Source of the DNA: Actinokineospora diospyrosa
Lineage (GTDB): Bacteria > Actinomycetota > Actinomycetes > Mycobacteriales > Pseudonocardiaceae
NCBI RefSeq assembly: GCF_024171925.1
Contig: NZ_JAMTCO010000007.1
Span: 1 to 64,000, forward strand
Reading direction: 5' to 3'
DNA length: 64,000 nt
The position numbers and the translations under genes were made by a program. Below are positions 1 through 8,498 of the stretch, piece after piece. The notes below the pieces were generated by a model. The model saw only the letters and a list, made by a program, of their open reading frames with translations, searched no databases and was not told the origin of the DNA. Each line of letters opens with the position of its first letter. The first letter of the stretch is position 1.

Positions 1-125
1 CGAGCAACCACCGAATGATGCCGACCCAACATCAACGCAATCGACCGAAAAGACCGGCCCGACCGCAACTCACGCGAAATCGTCTCCCGATCATGCGAAC
101 CCAACACAACACCACGCACAGACAC
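1..125 (-). CDS. IS30-like transposase, N-terminal part, cut by the left window edge
   Basis: The minus-strand frame from a GTG at 125 runs off the window and encodes about 41 residues. The stretch LGSHDRETISRELRSGRS followed by FRSIALMLGRHHSVVAR resembles the N-terminal helix-turn-helix of IS30-family transposases (HTH_38 type), which binds the terminal inverted repeats. An in-frame stop lies just upstream, so this is the 5' end; the DDE catalytic core would be to the left of the window. Whether the gene is intact cannot be seen. It sits next to a repeat-rich block and could be a relic of the rearrangement there. The family call rests on a short segment. Confidence 0.5.
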   Translation of the reverse strand, partial: MSVRGVVLGSHDRETISRELRSGRSFRSIALMLGRHHSVVA

Positions 126-188
126 AATCTCCGATCACTCCGACACGAAGATCATCCCACACCCGGCGCACTCACCACTGGAGACCAA

Positions 189-303
189 GGGCCCCTACAA
201 CACCCGACGCAGAACCGCAAAGCAGGGGCCCAAAAGCAGGCCCTGCCGCGCGGAAACGCTACGGGTGTTGTCCCCCCACGCAAAACAAGTCCGCCCCATC
301 GAG
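189..303 (+). repeat. Dispersed palindromic element, copy 1 (left end missing)
   Basis: This copy has the same orientation as the copy at 60747-60889. It keeps the inner inverted repeat (ACAACACCCG ... CGGGTGTTGT) and the right terminal arm CGCAAAACAAGTCCGCCCC-ATCGAG. It lacks the first ~25 bp of the left arm, so the hairpin cannot close fully. It forms the outer end of the left arm of the long inverted repeat around 0.2-4.3 kb. Confidence 0.85.
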
Positions 304-780
304 CCGGCCTGGCACCAGCGACTCCGACTGTCCAGGTGCTGGGTTGGCAGGGCAGACGAGAGCGGGCTGGGATGGCACCGCAACTTCCGAGTGTCCGGTG
401 GTCGGCCAGGTGGGTTGGGGCGGACCTCACGGAAGGGCAGTTGGCACCGCCGGGTCCAAGTGTTCAGAGGCTGGGCAGGTGGGCTGGGGCGGATCTGCCG
501 GAAGTCGGGCAGGCGCCAGCGACTCCCGGGTGTCCAGGTGCTGGGTTGGGCGGTGGGGCGGACCTGGTGGGGCTGGGGGCACCGCTGGGTCCGAGTGTCC
601 GGTGGCCAGCCGGGTGGGGCGGGGCGGACCTGACGGCGGCGGGTACCGGGGCTTCCGGGTGTCCAGGTGATGGGTTGGTGGGCCAGGACCGGACTTGGCG
701 GAAGGCCGGGGGTAGCACCAGCAGCTTCCGAGTACCCAGTGGCTGGGTTGGGCGGGGTAGGCCACCCCGACGACAGTGCC
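304..780 (+). repeat. Left arm of a long inverted repeat made of degenerate ~70 bp units
   Basis: Non-coding array of imperfect direct repeats, each built on the pattern GGCACCGC...TCCGAGTGTCC, GGTGGYCGGCCAGGTGGG, TTGGGGCGGACCT. The reverse complement of 3690-4150 matches it colinearly with scattered substitutions; for example GGGTACCGGGGCTTCCGG occurs near 640 and, inverted, near 3800. Open frames through this region are repetitive and unconvincing. From 781 to 916 nothing recognisable was seen. Confidence 0.75.
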
Positions 781-916
781 AGTCATTGCGCTGAGGTGGC
801 ACGGCGCTTGTGGCTGTCCAGCGATCAATTGCGGTCTGGGTAGAGGGCTGGACTGGCGACTCGGCGGGTGGGTATCCGGTGAGGAGGGGCCTAGTGGAGT
901 CGCGTGGGGTGCGGGC

Positions 917-1510
917 TCAGCCGCCAGTGGGTGATAGGTCGGACATGGCGTTTTGGAGGATGCGTTTGGCGGTGGCCAGGCCGTTTTCCTGGATGAGGTC
1001 GCGGAGGCACCGGCAGTCGCCCAGGTCTCGGTTTTGGGTGGCGCAGAGGTAGACCCCGAGTACCTGGAGGGACTGGGGAAGGTGCTCCGGTGTGCCCAAT
1101 GCGGCGAGGCGGGTTGCGAGGTGGGCCGCGACCTGGGGTGCGATGGGGCCAACGCTGTGGCCCTGGGGGCTGTCGAGGGCGGCGAGTTGGGCGAAGCGGG
1201 TGCAGGTGGAGGGGGCGTCCGCTTCGGTGAGGGATTGCCAGGCTTCAGCGGGGATGGCGAGTTGCGCTTGGGCGGCGACGATGGATTGCCACTGCTCGGT
1301 GGCGATTCGGACGCCTTCCAGGCGGGTGGCGGCGCGCATGGGGGTGCGTGCCGCGCGCGGGGTTTGCCGTGGGAGCACGGGCTTCGGGGATCGGAACAGC
1401 AGTCCGAACAGGGTGTGCTCACGGCAGCGTTTGCCCCGGCGGGACACCTCGTTGGGGCATGGTTCGCCGTTCCAGGTTTTGGTGCTGTTGCAGTGCGCCA
1501 CGACTGGCAT
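917..1510 (-). CDS. Hypothetical protein with N-terminal Cys/His cluster
   Basis: 197 residues from an ATG. The N-terminus has cysteines at roughly residues 8, 18 and 29 and a His at 32 (CNSTKTWNGEPC ... KRCREHT), a spacing that could bind one zinc ion. The middle is Ala/Gln-rich and probably helical. The C-terminus (CRCLRDLIQENGLATAKRIL) looks like a genuine folded helix. No enzymatic family was recognised. It is the only gene of unknown type inside the block bounded by the long inverted repeat. The antisense and overlapping frames here look like GC-rich shadows. Alternatives are a small regulator or an IS accessory protein; neither can be proven. Confidence 0.6.
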   Translation of the reverse strand: MPVVAHCNSTKTWNGEPCPNEVSRRGKRCREHTLFGLLFRSPKPVLPRQTPRAARTPMRAATRLEGVRIATEQWQSIVAAQAQLAIPAEAWQSLTEADAPSTCTRFAQLAALDSPQGHSVGPIAPQVAAHLATRLAALGTPEHLPQSLQVLGVYLCATQNRDLGDCRCLRDLIQENGLATAKRILQNAMSDLSPTGG

Positions 1511-1557
1511 GGTGCGGGGTACGGGGGTGGGCTGTCACCTCGGGTCCCCCGAACAGG

Positions 1558-2133
1558 TCAGGGCAGGTCGAAGTAGCTGGTCAGGCCCGCTGCGAACGCG
1601 ATGTCGCCCTTGACCTTGACCCGGCCGGACAGGAACAGCATCGGCAGGGTGGTCGCGCCGGTGATGGCGCGGAGGAAGTCGACCGGGTCGATCGTGATGG
1701 TCACGCGGGGGTCGGCGGTCGGTTCGGGTCCGGTCAGGCAGCGGCCTCCCGCGATCACGGTCTCGAACCGGTCTTCGCCGTCACGGGCCGTGAAGCGCCA
1801 GTGGATCACCGCGCGGACGCTCCCTGCGCGCTCGAGCGACAGGTGCACGGCCATCCGGCGGAACAGCTCAGCGAACAACATCGGACGCAGCTCGGGATGC
1901 GCAGTCAACTCACTTAGCTGCTCCCGGGACGCTCGGCCAAGGAAGCGCAAGAACGTCGCCGTGCGCATGCCCGACAACTCCACGCCAGTACCGGCGTCGC
2001 CCAGCATGTGCAGGACCTCTATGAGCTGCACGAACTGTTCGGCGGTGAGCTTGCCGGGGTCGACAGCGTCGGCAAGGCCATCGAGGTCGACCACCGTTGC
2101 CTGCGGCAGACGATGCCACCGTCGCCTGCTCAT
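1558..2133 (-). CDS. SCP2 sterol-carrier-like protein (second of a pair)
   Basis: 191 residues. The start ATG overlaps the TGA of the upstream SCP2-like gene in an ATGA junction, so the two are probably translationally coupled; the longer frame upstream is inside the neighbour. The C-terminal ~110 residues have the SCP2 pattern: LFRRMAVHL, VIHWRFTARDGEDRFETVIAGG, a VTITIDPVDFLRAITG strand-helix segment and MLFLSGRVKVKGDIAFAAGL. SCP2 domains bind sterols, fatty acyl chains or acyl-CoA in a hydrophobic tunnel; this one has no fused enzyme. Its position beside TetR and near MaoC/FabG/thiolase suggests a role in steroid or fatty-acyl metabolism, which is inference. Confidence 0.85.
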   Translation of the reverse strand: MSRRRWHRLPQATVVDLDGLADAVDPGKLTAEQFVQLIEVLHMLGDAGTGVELSGMRTATFLRFLGRASREQLSELTAHPELRPMLFAELFRRMAVHLSLERAGSVRAVIHWRFTARDGEDRFETVIAGGRCLTGPEPTADPRVTITIDPVDFLRAITGATTLPMLFLSGRVKVKGDIAFAAGLTSYFDLP

Positions 2134-2750
2134 GGACGCGGTAGGTCGAACAGGCCAGTTAGGCCTGCCGCGAAGGCGATGTCTCCGCGGGCCTTGAGCT
2201 TGCCGGTCATGAACAGGACGGGCGCGGACGCGTTCTGGGTGACCAGCTTGCAGAAGTCCGCCGGTGACAGCGTGATCGTCACCCGGGCGGGCGCGGTCAT
2301 CTCGCGGCTGACCGCGCAACCGCCGTCCGCGATGGTCGTCTCGAACCGGTCGTAGCCGTCGGCGCCGGAGCCGCCGGTGAACCGCCAGTGGACCACCGCG
2401 TGCAGCCCCGCCACCCGGTCGGCCCGCAGGTGGGTGCTCATCCGGCGGAAGATCTCGGTCAGCACGCGTTCGCGCAGGTCGGCGTCGGCCATGACCGCCC
2501 GGACCTGCTCGGCGGAGGCGGTGGCGATGATCCGCGCGAAGGTCGTCGGGGCCAGGCCGGACAGGGCGAACTCGGGGAAGCGGCCCAGGGTCGCGAGCAG
2601 GGCGCCGAGGTCATCGCGGCCAAGTCGACGCGGGTCGACCGCCCGACCGATAGCATCAACGTCGATGTCCAGCGCGGCGACGTCCTCCGGCGTCAGCCGT
2701 TCGAGCAGCTCGACGAGCTCGGTTTGCGTGAGTGCGCCGAGGTCGGCCAT
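2130..2750 (-). CDS. SCP2 sterol-carrier-like protein (first of a pair)
   Basis: 206 residues from the ATG at 2750, which is preceded by AGGAGG five bases upstream; a GTG two codons earlier overlaps that ribosome-binding site and is less likely. It is a paralogue of the next gene: an N-terminal helical segment (LTQTELVELLERLTPEDVAAL) followed by an SCP2 fold with LHAVVHWRFTGG, FETTIADGGCAVS, VTITLSPADFCKLVTQ and LFMTGKLKARGDIAFAAGL. Lipid or acyl-CoA binding is expected. The gene is divergent from the TetR gene, with a palindromic operator between them, so repression by that TetR is likely. Confidence 0.87.
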   Translation of the reverse strand: MADLGALTQTELVELLERLTPEDVAALDIDVDAIGRAVDPRRLGRDDLGALLATLGRFPEFALSGLAPTTFARIIATASAEQVRAVMADADLRERVLTEIFRRMSTHLRADRVAGLHAVVHWRFTGGSGADGYDRFETTIADGGCAVSREMTAPARVTITLSPADFCKLVTQNASAPVLFMTGKLKARGDIAFAAGLTGLFDLPRP

Positions 2751-2764
2751 GGACACCTCCTGTA

Positions 2765-2780
2765 CCTACTGGACGGTAGG
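2765..2780. promoter_or_regulatory. Putative TetR operator, site 1
   Basis: CCTACTGGACGGTAGG, with arms CCTAC/GTAGG, lies between the SCP2 pair and the divergent TetR gene. Its reverse complement CCTACCGTCCAGTAGG matches the sites at 7159-7172 and 10833-10846 (consensus CTACYNYCCAGTAG). It sits 15 bp upstream of the SCP2 start, where binding would block transcription. Confidence 0.7.
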
Positions 2781-2826
2781 CTACGGGTGAGTAGGTAGCC
2801 GGGCAAGTGGAGCGGGGAGGTACGGC

Positions 2827-3486
2827 GTGAGCGTCGACGAACAGCGTCGACCGGCGCGCGTGAAGCGGCTGCCCAGGGAGGTCCGCGAGCGGCAGATCCT
2901 CGACGCCGCCGTCCGGGTGTTCTCCCAACACGGCTACCACAACGCGTCCATGGACGAGATCTCCGACGTCGCCGGGGTCTCCAAGCCGATGATCTACGCC
3001 TACCTCGGCCACAAGGAAGACCTGTTCGCCGCCTGCATCCGGCGCGAGGCCACCCTGCTGATGGAGGCCATCGCGGGCGGGGTGCGCGCCGAACTGCCCC
3101 CCGACATGCAGCTGTGGCACGGCCTCCGCGCCTTCTTCCGCTTCGTCGGCGACCAACGCGAGAGCTGGCGCGTCCTACACCGCCAGGCAACCTCACAAGG
3201 CGGCCCGTTCAGCGAAGAACTCCTGGCCATGCGAACCAGGGCGATCACCCTGGTCGACGCCCTGCTCGTGCGCTCAGCCACCAGCCGAGGCCTGGACGAA
3301 ACCGCCACCAAGTCAACCGAAGCCCTAGCCGCCGCCCTAGTAGGCGCAGGCGAATCCCTAGCCGACTGGTGGCTAGACCACCCCGGCGTCCCCGAAAAGG
3401 TCGTAGCCTCCTGGCTGATGAACCTCGTCTGGATGGGCCTAGGCAACCTAGTAGACGGCGCGGTCTGGACCCCGACCGAGGAATAG
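2827..3486 (+). CDS. TetR-family transcriptional repressor
   Basis: 219 residues from a GTG preceded by GGGAGG. The N-terminal helix-turn-helix (residues about 15-62) reads RERQILDAAVRVFSQHGYHN, ASMDEISDVAGVSKPMIYAYL, GHKEDLFAACI, typical of the family. The C-terminal all-helical ligand domain runs to the end. It is transcribed away from two SCP2 genes; a 16 bp palindrome in the shared promoter recurs upstream of the FabG/thiolase pair and of the small membrane protein at 10.9 kb. It is therefore probably a local lipid-metabolism repressor answering to an acyl-CoA or sterol-like ligand. The ligand is unknown. Codons near the 3' end shift to CTA-rich usage next to the repeat arm. Confidence 0.92.
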   Translation: MSVDEQRRPARVKRLPREVRERQILDAAVRVFSQHGYHNASMDEISDVAGVSKPMIYAYLGHKEDLFAACIRREATLLMEAIAGGVRAELPPDMQLWHGLRAFFRFVGDQRESWRVLHRQATSQGGPFSEELLAMRTRAITLVDALLVRSATSRGLDETATKSTEALAAALVGAGESLADWWLDHPGVPEKVVASWLMNLVWMGLGNLVDGAVWTPTEE

Positions 3487-3499
3487 CCCCCGCCTCCCT

Positions 3500-4150
3500 G
3501 GGGCAGCCAGCCACCGCTCGCAGAAGTCGCCAGCGCCACCCAACCCGCGCGACCTCTGCCCACCCGGCCATCCACTGGACGCTCTCGCCAACCCAGCCCA
3601 CGCGCGAACCGGACCCAACCCTCCTGGCCGACCACCCGACCGCAGGAAGTTCCGGTGCCAGGCCAACTCCTGTCAGGACCGAGCCTCGCCTACTCGACCC
3701 ACCAGCCATTGGGCACTCGGAAGCTGCTAGTGCCACCCCCGCCCTTCGCCAGGTCTGGCCTTGGCCTACCAACCCATCCCCTGGACATCCGGAAGCCCCG
3801 GTACCCGGCCCAGCCGCGATCAGGACCGCCCCCATCCGACTGGCCACCGGACACTAGGACCCAGCGGCGCCACTCCAACCCCGCCAGGTCCGCCCCACCC
3901 CCCCACCCAGCACCTGGACACCTGGGAGTCGCAGGTGTCTGCCCGACTTCCGTCAGATCCGCCCCAGCCCACCTGCCCAGCCCCTGGACACTTGGATCCA
4001 GCGGTGCCAACTGGCCTTCCGTCAGGTCCGCCCTATCCCACCTGCTCAGCCCGTGGACACTCGGACCCGGCGGTGCCCACCCCAGCCCCCGTCAGGTCCG
4101 CCTCAACCCGCCTGATCACCCCACGCTCCTCGGACTCGCTGGTGCCAACT
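3500..4150 (-). repeat. Right arm of the long inverted repeat
   Basis: Reverse-complement partner of the array at 304-780, with extra units on its inner side (about 3500-3690). On the minus strand it shows the same units (TCCGAGTGTCC, CCAGGTGGG, GGCGGACCTGACGG). It ends against palindromic element copy 2, as the left arm starts with copy 1, so the order is mirrored. No gene is supported here. Confidence 0.75.
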
Positions 4151-4151
4151 G

Positions 4152-4279
4152 CTCGATGGGGCGGACTTGTTTTGCGTGGGGGGACAACACCCGTAGCGTC
4201 GTTCGCGGCAGGGCCATGCTTTGCGGTCCTGCCACGGGTGTTGTAGGGGCCCCGCGCAAAACAAGTTCGCCCCATCGAG
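4152..4279 (+). repeat. Dispersed palindromic element, copy 2 (shortened centre)
   Basis: Starts CTCGATGGGGCGGACTTG and ends CAAGTTCGCCCCATCGAG, so its ends pair with one G-T wobble. The inner arms ACAACACCCGTAGCG and CACGGGTGTTGT are present. It is 128 bp instead of 143 bp because about 15 bp of the central hairpin are missing. Confidence 0.88.
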
Positions 4280-4392
4280 CTGCACGCATTGTCGCGTTTC
4301 CCGCCGATGTTGCCGCCAGGCGACGAGGCGTCCCCCGGAGCCGAAGGCGGAGGCCCGAATCCCTTGCGACGCAACCCCAACCCCGGGCATGC

Positions 4393-4966
4393 GCCAAGAT
4401 CAACCTGATCGAAAGCCCCCAAATGCACAGCCTACCGAGGAAGCCCGACAAACCGGGAGCAGCAAGCAGGAGCTTGTGGACAGGAGAACCCGTTGTGGAT
4501 AACCAAACCTGGGCCGCAACGACGTATTCCTCGATACCAAGATCAAACCGGCACAAGTGCCCCCGATCCACAGTCTACCGAGCGGCACCGATGGAACGGG
4601 AGTGGCGATCGTGGGCTGTGGATGGCCAGTTCTGTTGTGGATAACCAACCACGACGGAGCGGCCCGTGGGGTTCGATGCAGGGGCTTGTTCAGGCTTTGA
4701 TCAACCCGCTTCGGGGGAGGACGCGGGTGTTGGCCCAGCGGGCCCGCGGCCGTCGAGTTGGGGGTGGAGCGGGAGAGGAGGCACCGCATGAGCGGGCTCG
4801 ATGTTCAGGCTGGGGTAATTTGTGGCGAAGTCCGGAGGTTGTGGAGAACCGGCCAGCGAAAGATCAACTGGATGAAGAGCCCCCGAATAAACAGGCTACG
4901 AGAAAGCGCCGACAGAAGGGCGGCGCAAAGCGGGGACTGTGGACGGCGGAAGGGGTTGTGGATAAC
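4393..4966 (-). repeat. Three degenerate direct repeats, each with twin DnaA-box-like 9-mers
   Basis: Three units of ~110 bp share AAGATCAA...GCCCCC...CACAG-CTACCGAG and end in TTGTGGATAAC. Each carries two DnaA-box-like 9-mers on the minus strand, 19 bp apart: CTGTCCACA (4475-4483) and TTATCCACA (4494-4502); CCATCCACA (4617-4625) and TTATCCACA (4636-4644); CCGTCCACA (4938-4946) and TTATCCACA (4957-4965). A further near-match TTCTCCACA lies at 4840-4848. TAGGCT, TAGACT and TAGCCT hexamers lie 67-68 bp from the outer box. No coding frame is convincing in 4280-4984. Confidence 0.8.
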
Positions 4967-4984
4967 TAGCAAGCGCGGTGGGTG

Positions 4985-5800
4985 CTAGAGGGGGGTGATG
5001 ATTCCGGATAGGTGGGGTTTGCCGTGGGGGGTGAGGAGGTGGAAGTGGGTTCCGTTGGTGTGGAAGCCCAGTTTGGCGGGGAGTAGGACGGGGAGTTTGA
5101 AGCGGACGTCAACTTCGAAAGCGTGGGGGAGTCGGCCTTCTAGGGCGGCTAGGCAGCGGGCTTTGGTCCACATGCCGTGGGCGATGGCTTGGGGGAAGCC
5201 GAATGGGCGGGCGGTGAGGGGGTGTAGGTGGATGGGGTTGCGGTCGCCGGATACCCGCGCGTAGTGGCGGCCGGTGTTGGCGGGGGCGTGCCAGTGGGAG
5301 GTGGGGTGGGGGAGTTCTTCGCGGGTCTGGCCGGGGGCGCTGGTGTGGGGGCCGCGGCGGAGGTAGGTGCTGGTGGAGTGCCAGACGACTTCGCGATTGA
5401 CGAGGGCTTGGGCGATCATGTCGAACTGTTCGCCCTTGGGGTGTTTGCGGCGGTTCTCGACGTGGACGCGTAGGTCCAGTTGCTCCGCCATGTGCAGGGG
5501 GCGGTGTTGGGTGATCCGGTTGGCCACGTGCACGGTGCCGATGAGCGGGTACGGGAAGTCGGCGTCGGTCATTAGCTTGACTTGTAGGGGGAAGGTCAGC
5601 ACGTGGGGGTAGGTCACCGGTAGCTGGTCGGTCAGCCGGAACGCGCATACCCGGTTGTACTCAGCCAAGTGGCTCGCATCGACTTGAACACCAACGCGCT
5701 CATAGAGCCGCGAAGGCAGCTCTCCACCCCTCTTAGTGAGCCCGGTCAACGCCTTCAAGTACAGCGGCGCCAACCGTGGTGCTTCCGATAAGACCGGCAT
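4985..5800 (-). CDS. MaoC-like (R)-specific enoyl/3-hydroxyacyl-thioester dehydratase, HtdX-like
   Basis: 271 residues from an ATG that overlaps the FabG stop as TGATG; a start 27 bp earlier would lie inside fabG. The C-terminal hot-dog domain holds the hydratase 2 motif YARVSGDRNPIHLHP followed by FGFPQAIAHGMW (about residues 178-205), with the catalytic Asp and His. The N-terminal half is a second, degenerate hot-dog. The order MaoC-FabG beside a thiolase matches the mycobacterial htdX-fabG4-fadA2 locus, so it probably hydrates trans-2-enoyl thioesters in a fatty-acyl cycle. The codon usage is unusually G-ending compared with other genes here. Confidence 0.88.
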   Translation of the reverse strand: MPVLSEAPRLAPLYLKALTGLTKRGGELPSRLYERVGVQVDASHLAEYNRVCAFRLTDQLPVTYPHVLTFPLQVKLMTDADFPYPLIGTVHVANRITQHRPLHMAEQLDLRVHVENRRKHPKGEQFDMIAQALVNREVVWHSTSTYLRRGPHTSAPGQTREELPHPTSHWHAPANTGRHYARVSGDRNPIHLHPLTARPFGFPQAIAHGMWTKARCLAALEGRLPHAFEVDVRFKLPVLLPAKLGFHTNGTHFHLLTPHGKPHLSGIITPL

Positions 5801-7140
5801 CACGCCCCCAGGAGGCTCTGGCCGCACACGCGGACAACGTTGCCGTTGACCCCGCCGGAGGCAGGGTTGGCATACCAGGCAATGGTTTCCGCAACGTCCA
5901 CAGGGAGCCCTCCCTGTGACAGGCTGTTCATCCGCCTACCTGCCTCGCGAATGAACAACGGCACCGCAGCGGTCATCTTCGTCTCGATGAAGCCGGGTGC
6001 GACAGCGTTGATGGTGATACCGCGCGGAGCCAGCAGGGGTGCGTAGGCATCCACCATCCCGATCACGCCTGCCTTGCTAGTGGCGTAGTTCGTCTGCCCG
6101 GTGTTACCCGCGATGCCAGCAATCGACGACACCCCGATGATCCGCCCGCCTTCGCGCAAGATGCCGTCGGCGAGCAGTGCGTCGTTGACCCGCAACTGGC
6201 TCGATAGGTTCACCGAGAGCACGGCATCCCAAGCGGCGTCCTTCATGTTGGCAAGCTTCTTATCGCGGGTGATGCCAGCGTTGTGCACGACGATGTCGAC
6301 CCCGCCGTGGCGGCTGCGTAGGTACTCGACCAACCGCGCAGGGGCGTCGCCGCCGGTGATGTCTAGTTGCAAGGTAGAGCCACCGACCCGGTTGGCGACG
6401 GCAGCCAGTTCGTCGCCTTGTGCGGGGATGTCGAGGGCGACCACGTGCGCGCCATCGCGACTAAGCACCTCAGCGATGGCCGCGCCGATGCCTCGCGATG
6501 CCCCGGTTACCAAGGCAACCTTGCCTGCCAGCGGCGCCGTCCAGTCCTCTGGCTCGACAACATGGCCGCCATAGATACCGATCCGGATCACCTGGGCGTC
6601 GACGTAGGCAGACTTGCCAGACAGTAGGAACCGCAGCGTGGAACCGATCTGCTCCTCCGCGCCCGGCTCTACGTAGACAAGCTGAGCCGTAGCCCCGCGC
6701 ACCAACTCTTTGCCTACCGACCGGACGAACCCCTCCAGCGCGCGCTGGGCGATGAGCTCATCAGCGTCCGCGATCCGCTCCGGCGGGGTGCCCAAGACGA
6801 TGACCCGACCGCAGGTTCCCACCGCACGCAGCACCGGGTTGAAGAAGTCGTACAGCTCGCGCAGCTGCGAGACCGAGGCGATGCCAGTCGCGTCGAACAC
6901 AAGCGCGCCATACGTCTTCGGGCCCGCCGCGGTCAGCACCTCGATCCCGGCGGCCTTGCACACCGCGCCGACCGCTTCAGCCAACCGACCGCCAGGGGCG
7001 GACCTGAGCAACGCCGGGCCGTCGAGCGCGGGGTCACCTGCCCGGTGGCGGCGCAGCGGAGTCGGGTTCGGCAGGCCCAGTCGCTTGACCAGGGCCCGGC
7101 CGACGCCGGAGTTGGTGAACTGCTGGTAGCGGTCGGTCAT
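5800..7140 (-). CDS. 3-oxoacyl-thioester reductase, FabG4-like (high-molecular-weight FabG)
   Basis: 446 residues. The ATG at 7140 has GGAGGT about eight bases upstream; the GTG at 7155 overlaps that site. The N-terminal ~190 residues are the degenerate Rossmann/flavodoxin-like domain that distinguishes FabG4 from ordinary FabG (~250 residues). The C-terminal SDR domain has VTGASRGIG near residue 210, HNAGITRDKK, the catalytic SSIAG, and YATSK near 351. It reduces 3-oxoacyl thioesters with NADH or NADPH. It is cotranscribed with the MaoC gene, divergent from the thiolase, with the shared TetR-type operator between them. Confidence 0.92.
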   Translation of the reverse strand: MTDRYQQFTNSGVGRALVKRLGLPNPTPLRRHRAGDPALDGPALLRSAPGGRLAEAVGAVCKAAGIEVLTAAGPKTYGALVFDATGIASVSQLRELYDFFNPVLRAVGTCGRVIVLGTPPERIADADELIAQRALEGFVRSVGKELVRGATAQLVYVEPGAEEQIGSTLRFLLSGKSAYVDAQVIRIGIYGGHVVEPEDWTAPLAGKVALVTGASRGIGAAIAEVLSRDGAHVVALDIPAQGDELAAVANRVGGSTLQLDITGGDAPARLVEYLRSRHGGVDIVVHNAGITRDKKLANMKDAAWDAVLSVNLSSQLRVNDALLADGILREGGRIIGVSSIAGIAGNTGQTNYATSKAGVIGMVDAYAPLLAPRGITINAVAPGFIETKMTAAVPLFIREAGRRMNSLSQGGLPVDVAETIAWYANPASGGVNGNVVRVCGQSLLGA

Positions 7141-7158
7141 CTGGCGCACCTCCACAAT

Positions 7159-7172
7159 CTACTCTCCAGTAG
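7159..7172. promoter_or_regulatory. Putative TetR operator, site 2
   Basis: CTACTCTCCAGTAG has perfect 5-bp arms (CTACT/AGTAG). It lies in the 77 bp between the divergent fabG-like and thiolase genes, so one bound repressor could control both. It matches site 1 at 2765-2780 in 12 of 14 core positions. Confidence 0.7.
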
Positions 7173-7217
7173 GTTACGATGGTAGCGCAGGCCCGACCCC
7201 CCGTTCAGGAGGATGCG

Positions 7218-8495
7218 ATGACCCCGAGCGTGCGCCGAGTGGCGGTCCTGGGCGGGAACCGCATTCCCTTCGCCCGCTCCAACGGTCCTTACGCGCAGGC
7301 GTCCAACCAGGACATGTTCACCGCCGCGCTGGACGGTCTCGTCGCCCGGTTCGGGTTGCGCGGCCAGCGGATCGGCGAGGTGGCCGCGGGCGCGGTCCTC
7401 AAGCACAGCCGCGACTTCAACCTCACCCGCGAGTGCGTGCTCGGCAGCAGCCTGTCCGCCGACACCCCCGCCTACGACGTCCAGCAGGCGTGCGGCACCG
7501 GCCTGCAGGCGATCACCCAGGTGGCGAACAAGATCGCGCTCGGGCAGCTCGACTCGGCGATCGCGGGCGGCGTCGACACCACGAGCGACGCGCCGTTGCA
7601 GGTCAACGAGGACCTCCGGCGGATCCTGATCTCGCTCAACAACGCCAAGACGGTCGGCCAGCGGCTGCGGCTGATCGCCAAGATCCGGCCCGGCCACGTC
7701 GTGCCGGACATCCCGCGCAACGCCGAGCCGCGCACCGGTCTCTCCATGGGCGAGCACGCCGCGCTGACCGCCGAGCGGTGGGGGATCAGCCGCGAGGCCC
7801 AGGACGAACTCGCCGCGGCCAGCCACCAGAAGCTCGCCGCCGCCTACGAGCGCGGGTTCTTCGACGACCTGCTCACGCCGTTCCAGCGCCTGTCGCGCGA
7901 CCAGAACCTGCGCCCGGACTCGACCGCCGACAAGCTCGCCAAGCTGAAGCCCGCCTTCGGTGGCGAGGACGGCACGATGACCGCGGGCAACTCGACCCCG
8001 CTCTCCGACGGCGCCTCGGCGGTGCTGTTGGCCAGCGAGCAGTGGGCCAAGGAGCGCAGCCTCCCGGTCTTGGCCTACCTGACCTTCACCGAGACCGCCG
8101 CTGTCGACTACGTCCAGGGTGACGAGGGCCTGCTCATGGCCCCCGCCTACGCCGTGCCGCGGATGCTCGCCCGAGCCGGGCTCACCCTGCGGGACTTCGA
8201 CTTCTACGAGATCCACGAGGCGTTCGCGTCGCAGGTCCTCGCGACGCTCGCCGCCTGGGAGGACGTCGAGTTCGCCAAGGACCGCCTCGGCCTCGCCGAA
8301 CCGCTCGGCGCGATCGACCGGTCCAAGCTCAACGTCAACGGCTCCTCCCTCGCCGCGGGCCACCCCTTCGCCGCGACCGGTGGTCGCATTGTGGCGACCC
8401 TGGCCAAGCTGCTGGACGAACGCGGTTCCGGCCGCGGCCTGATCTCGATCTGCGCGGCGGGCGGCCAGGGCGTCACCGCGATCCTGGAGAAGTAG
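7218..8495 (+). CDS. Acetyl-CoA C-acetyltransferase (thiolase), FadA2-like
   Basis: 425 residues from the ATG at 7218, which follows AGGAGG by five bases; an earlier in-frame ATG at 7179 has no ribosome-binding site. The thiolase catalytic set is complete: acyl-accepting Cys in QQACGTG (about residue 92), His in YEIHEAFASQ (~334), His in AGHPFAATGG (~383) and Cys in SICAAGGQG (~412). It cleaves or forms 3-ketoacyl-CoA. With the MaoC and FabG4-like neighbours it completes the last three steps of an acyl cycle. It is probably derepressed together with them through the shared operator. Confidence 0.94.
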   Translation: MTPSVRRVAVLGGNRIPFARSNGPYAQASNQDMFTAALDGLVARFGLRGQRIGEVAAGAVLKHSRDFNLTRECVLGSSLSADTPAYDVQQACGTGLQAITQVANKIALGQLDSAIAGGVDTTSDAPLQVNEDLRRILISLNNAKTVGQRLRLIAKIRPGHVVPDIPRNAEPRTGLSMGEHAALTAERWGISREAQDELAAASHQKLAAAYERGFFDDLLTPFQRLSRDQNLRPDSTADKLAKLKPAFGGEDGTMTAGNSTPLSDGASAVLLASEQWAKERSLPVLAYLTFTETAAVDYVQGDEGLLMAPAYAVPRMLARAGLTLRDFDFYEIHEAFASQVLATLAAWEDVEFAKDRLGLAEPLGAIDRSKLNVNGSSLAAGHPFAATGGRIVATLAKLLDERGSGRGLISICAAGGQGVTAILEK

Positions 8496-8498
8496 GCC

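Noticed and set aside
427-1422. 331-codon minus-strand frame through the left array
   Set aside because: Its sequence is Pro/Ser-rich repeat translation overlapping the better-supported gene at 917-1510.
1-4279. A complete composite transposon
   Set aside because: The only transposase signal is a cut fragment outside the repeat arms, no target-site duplication was seen, and the arms carry no IS genes.
4393-4966. oriC itself at the 4.4-5.0 kb DnaA-box cluster
   Set aside because: No dnaA, dnaN or rpmH flank it, the boxes lie in degenerate repeats rather than an AT-rich unwinding region, and the synteny block places the origin outside this window.
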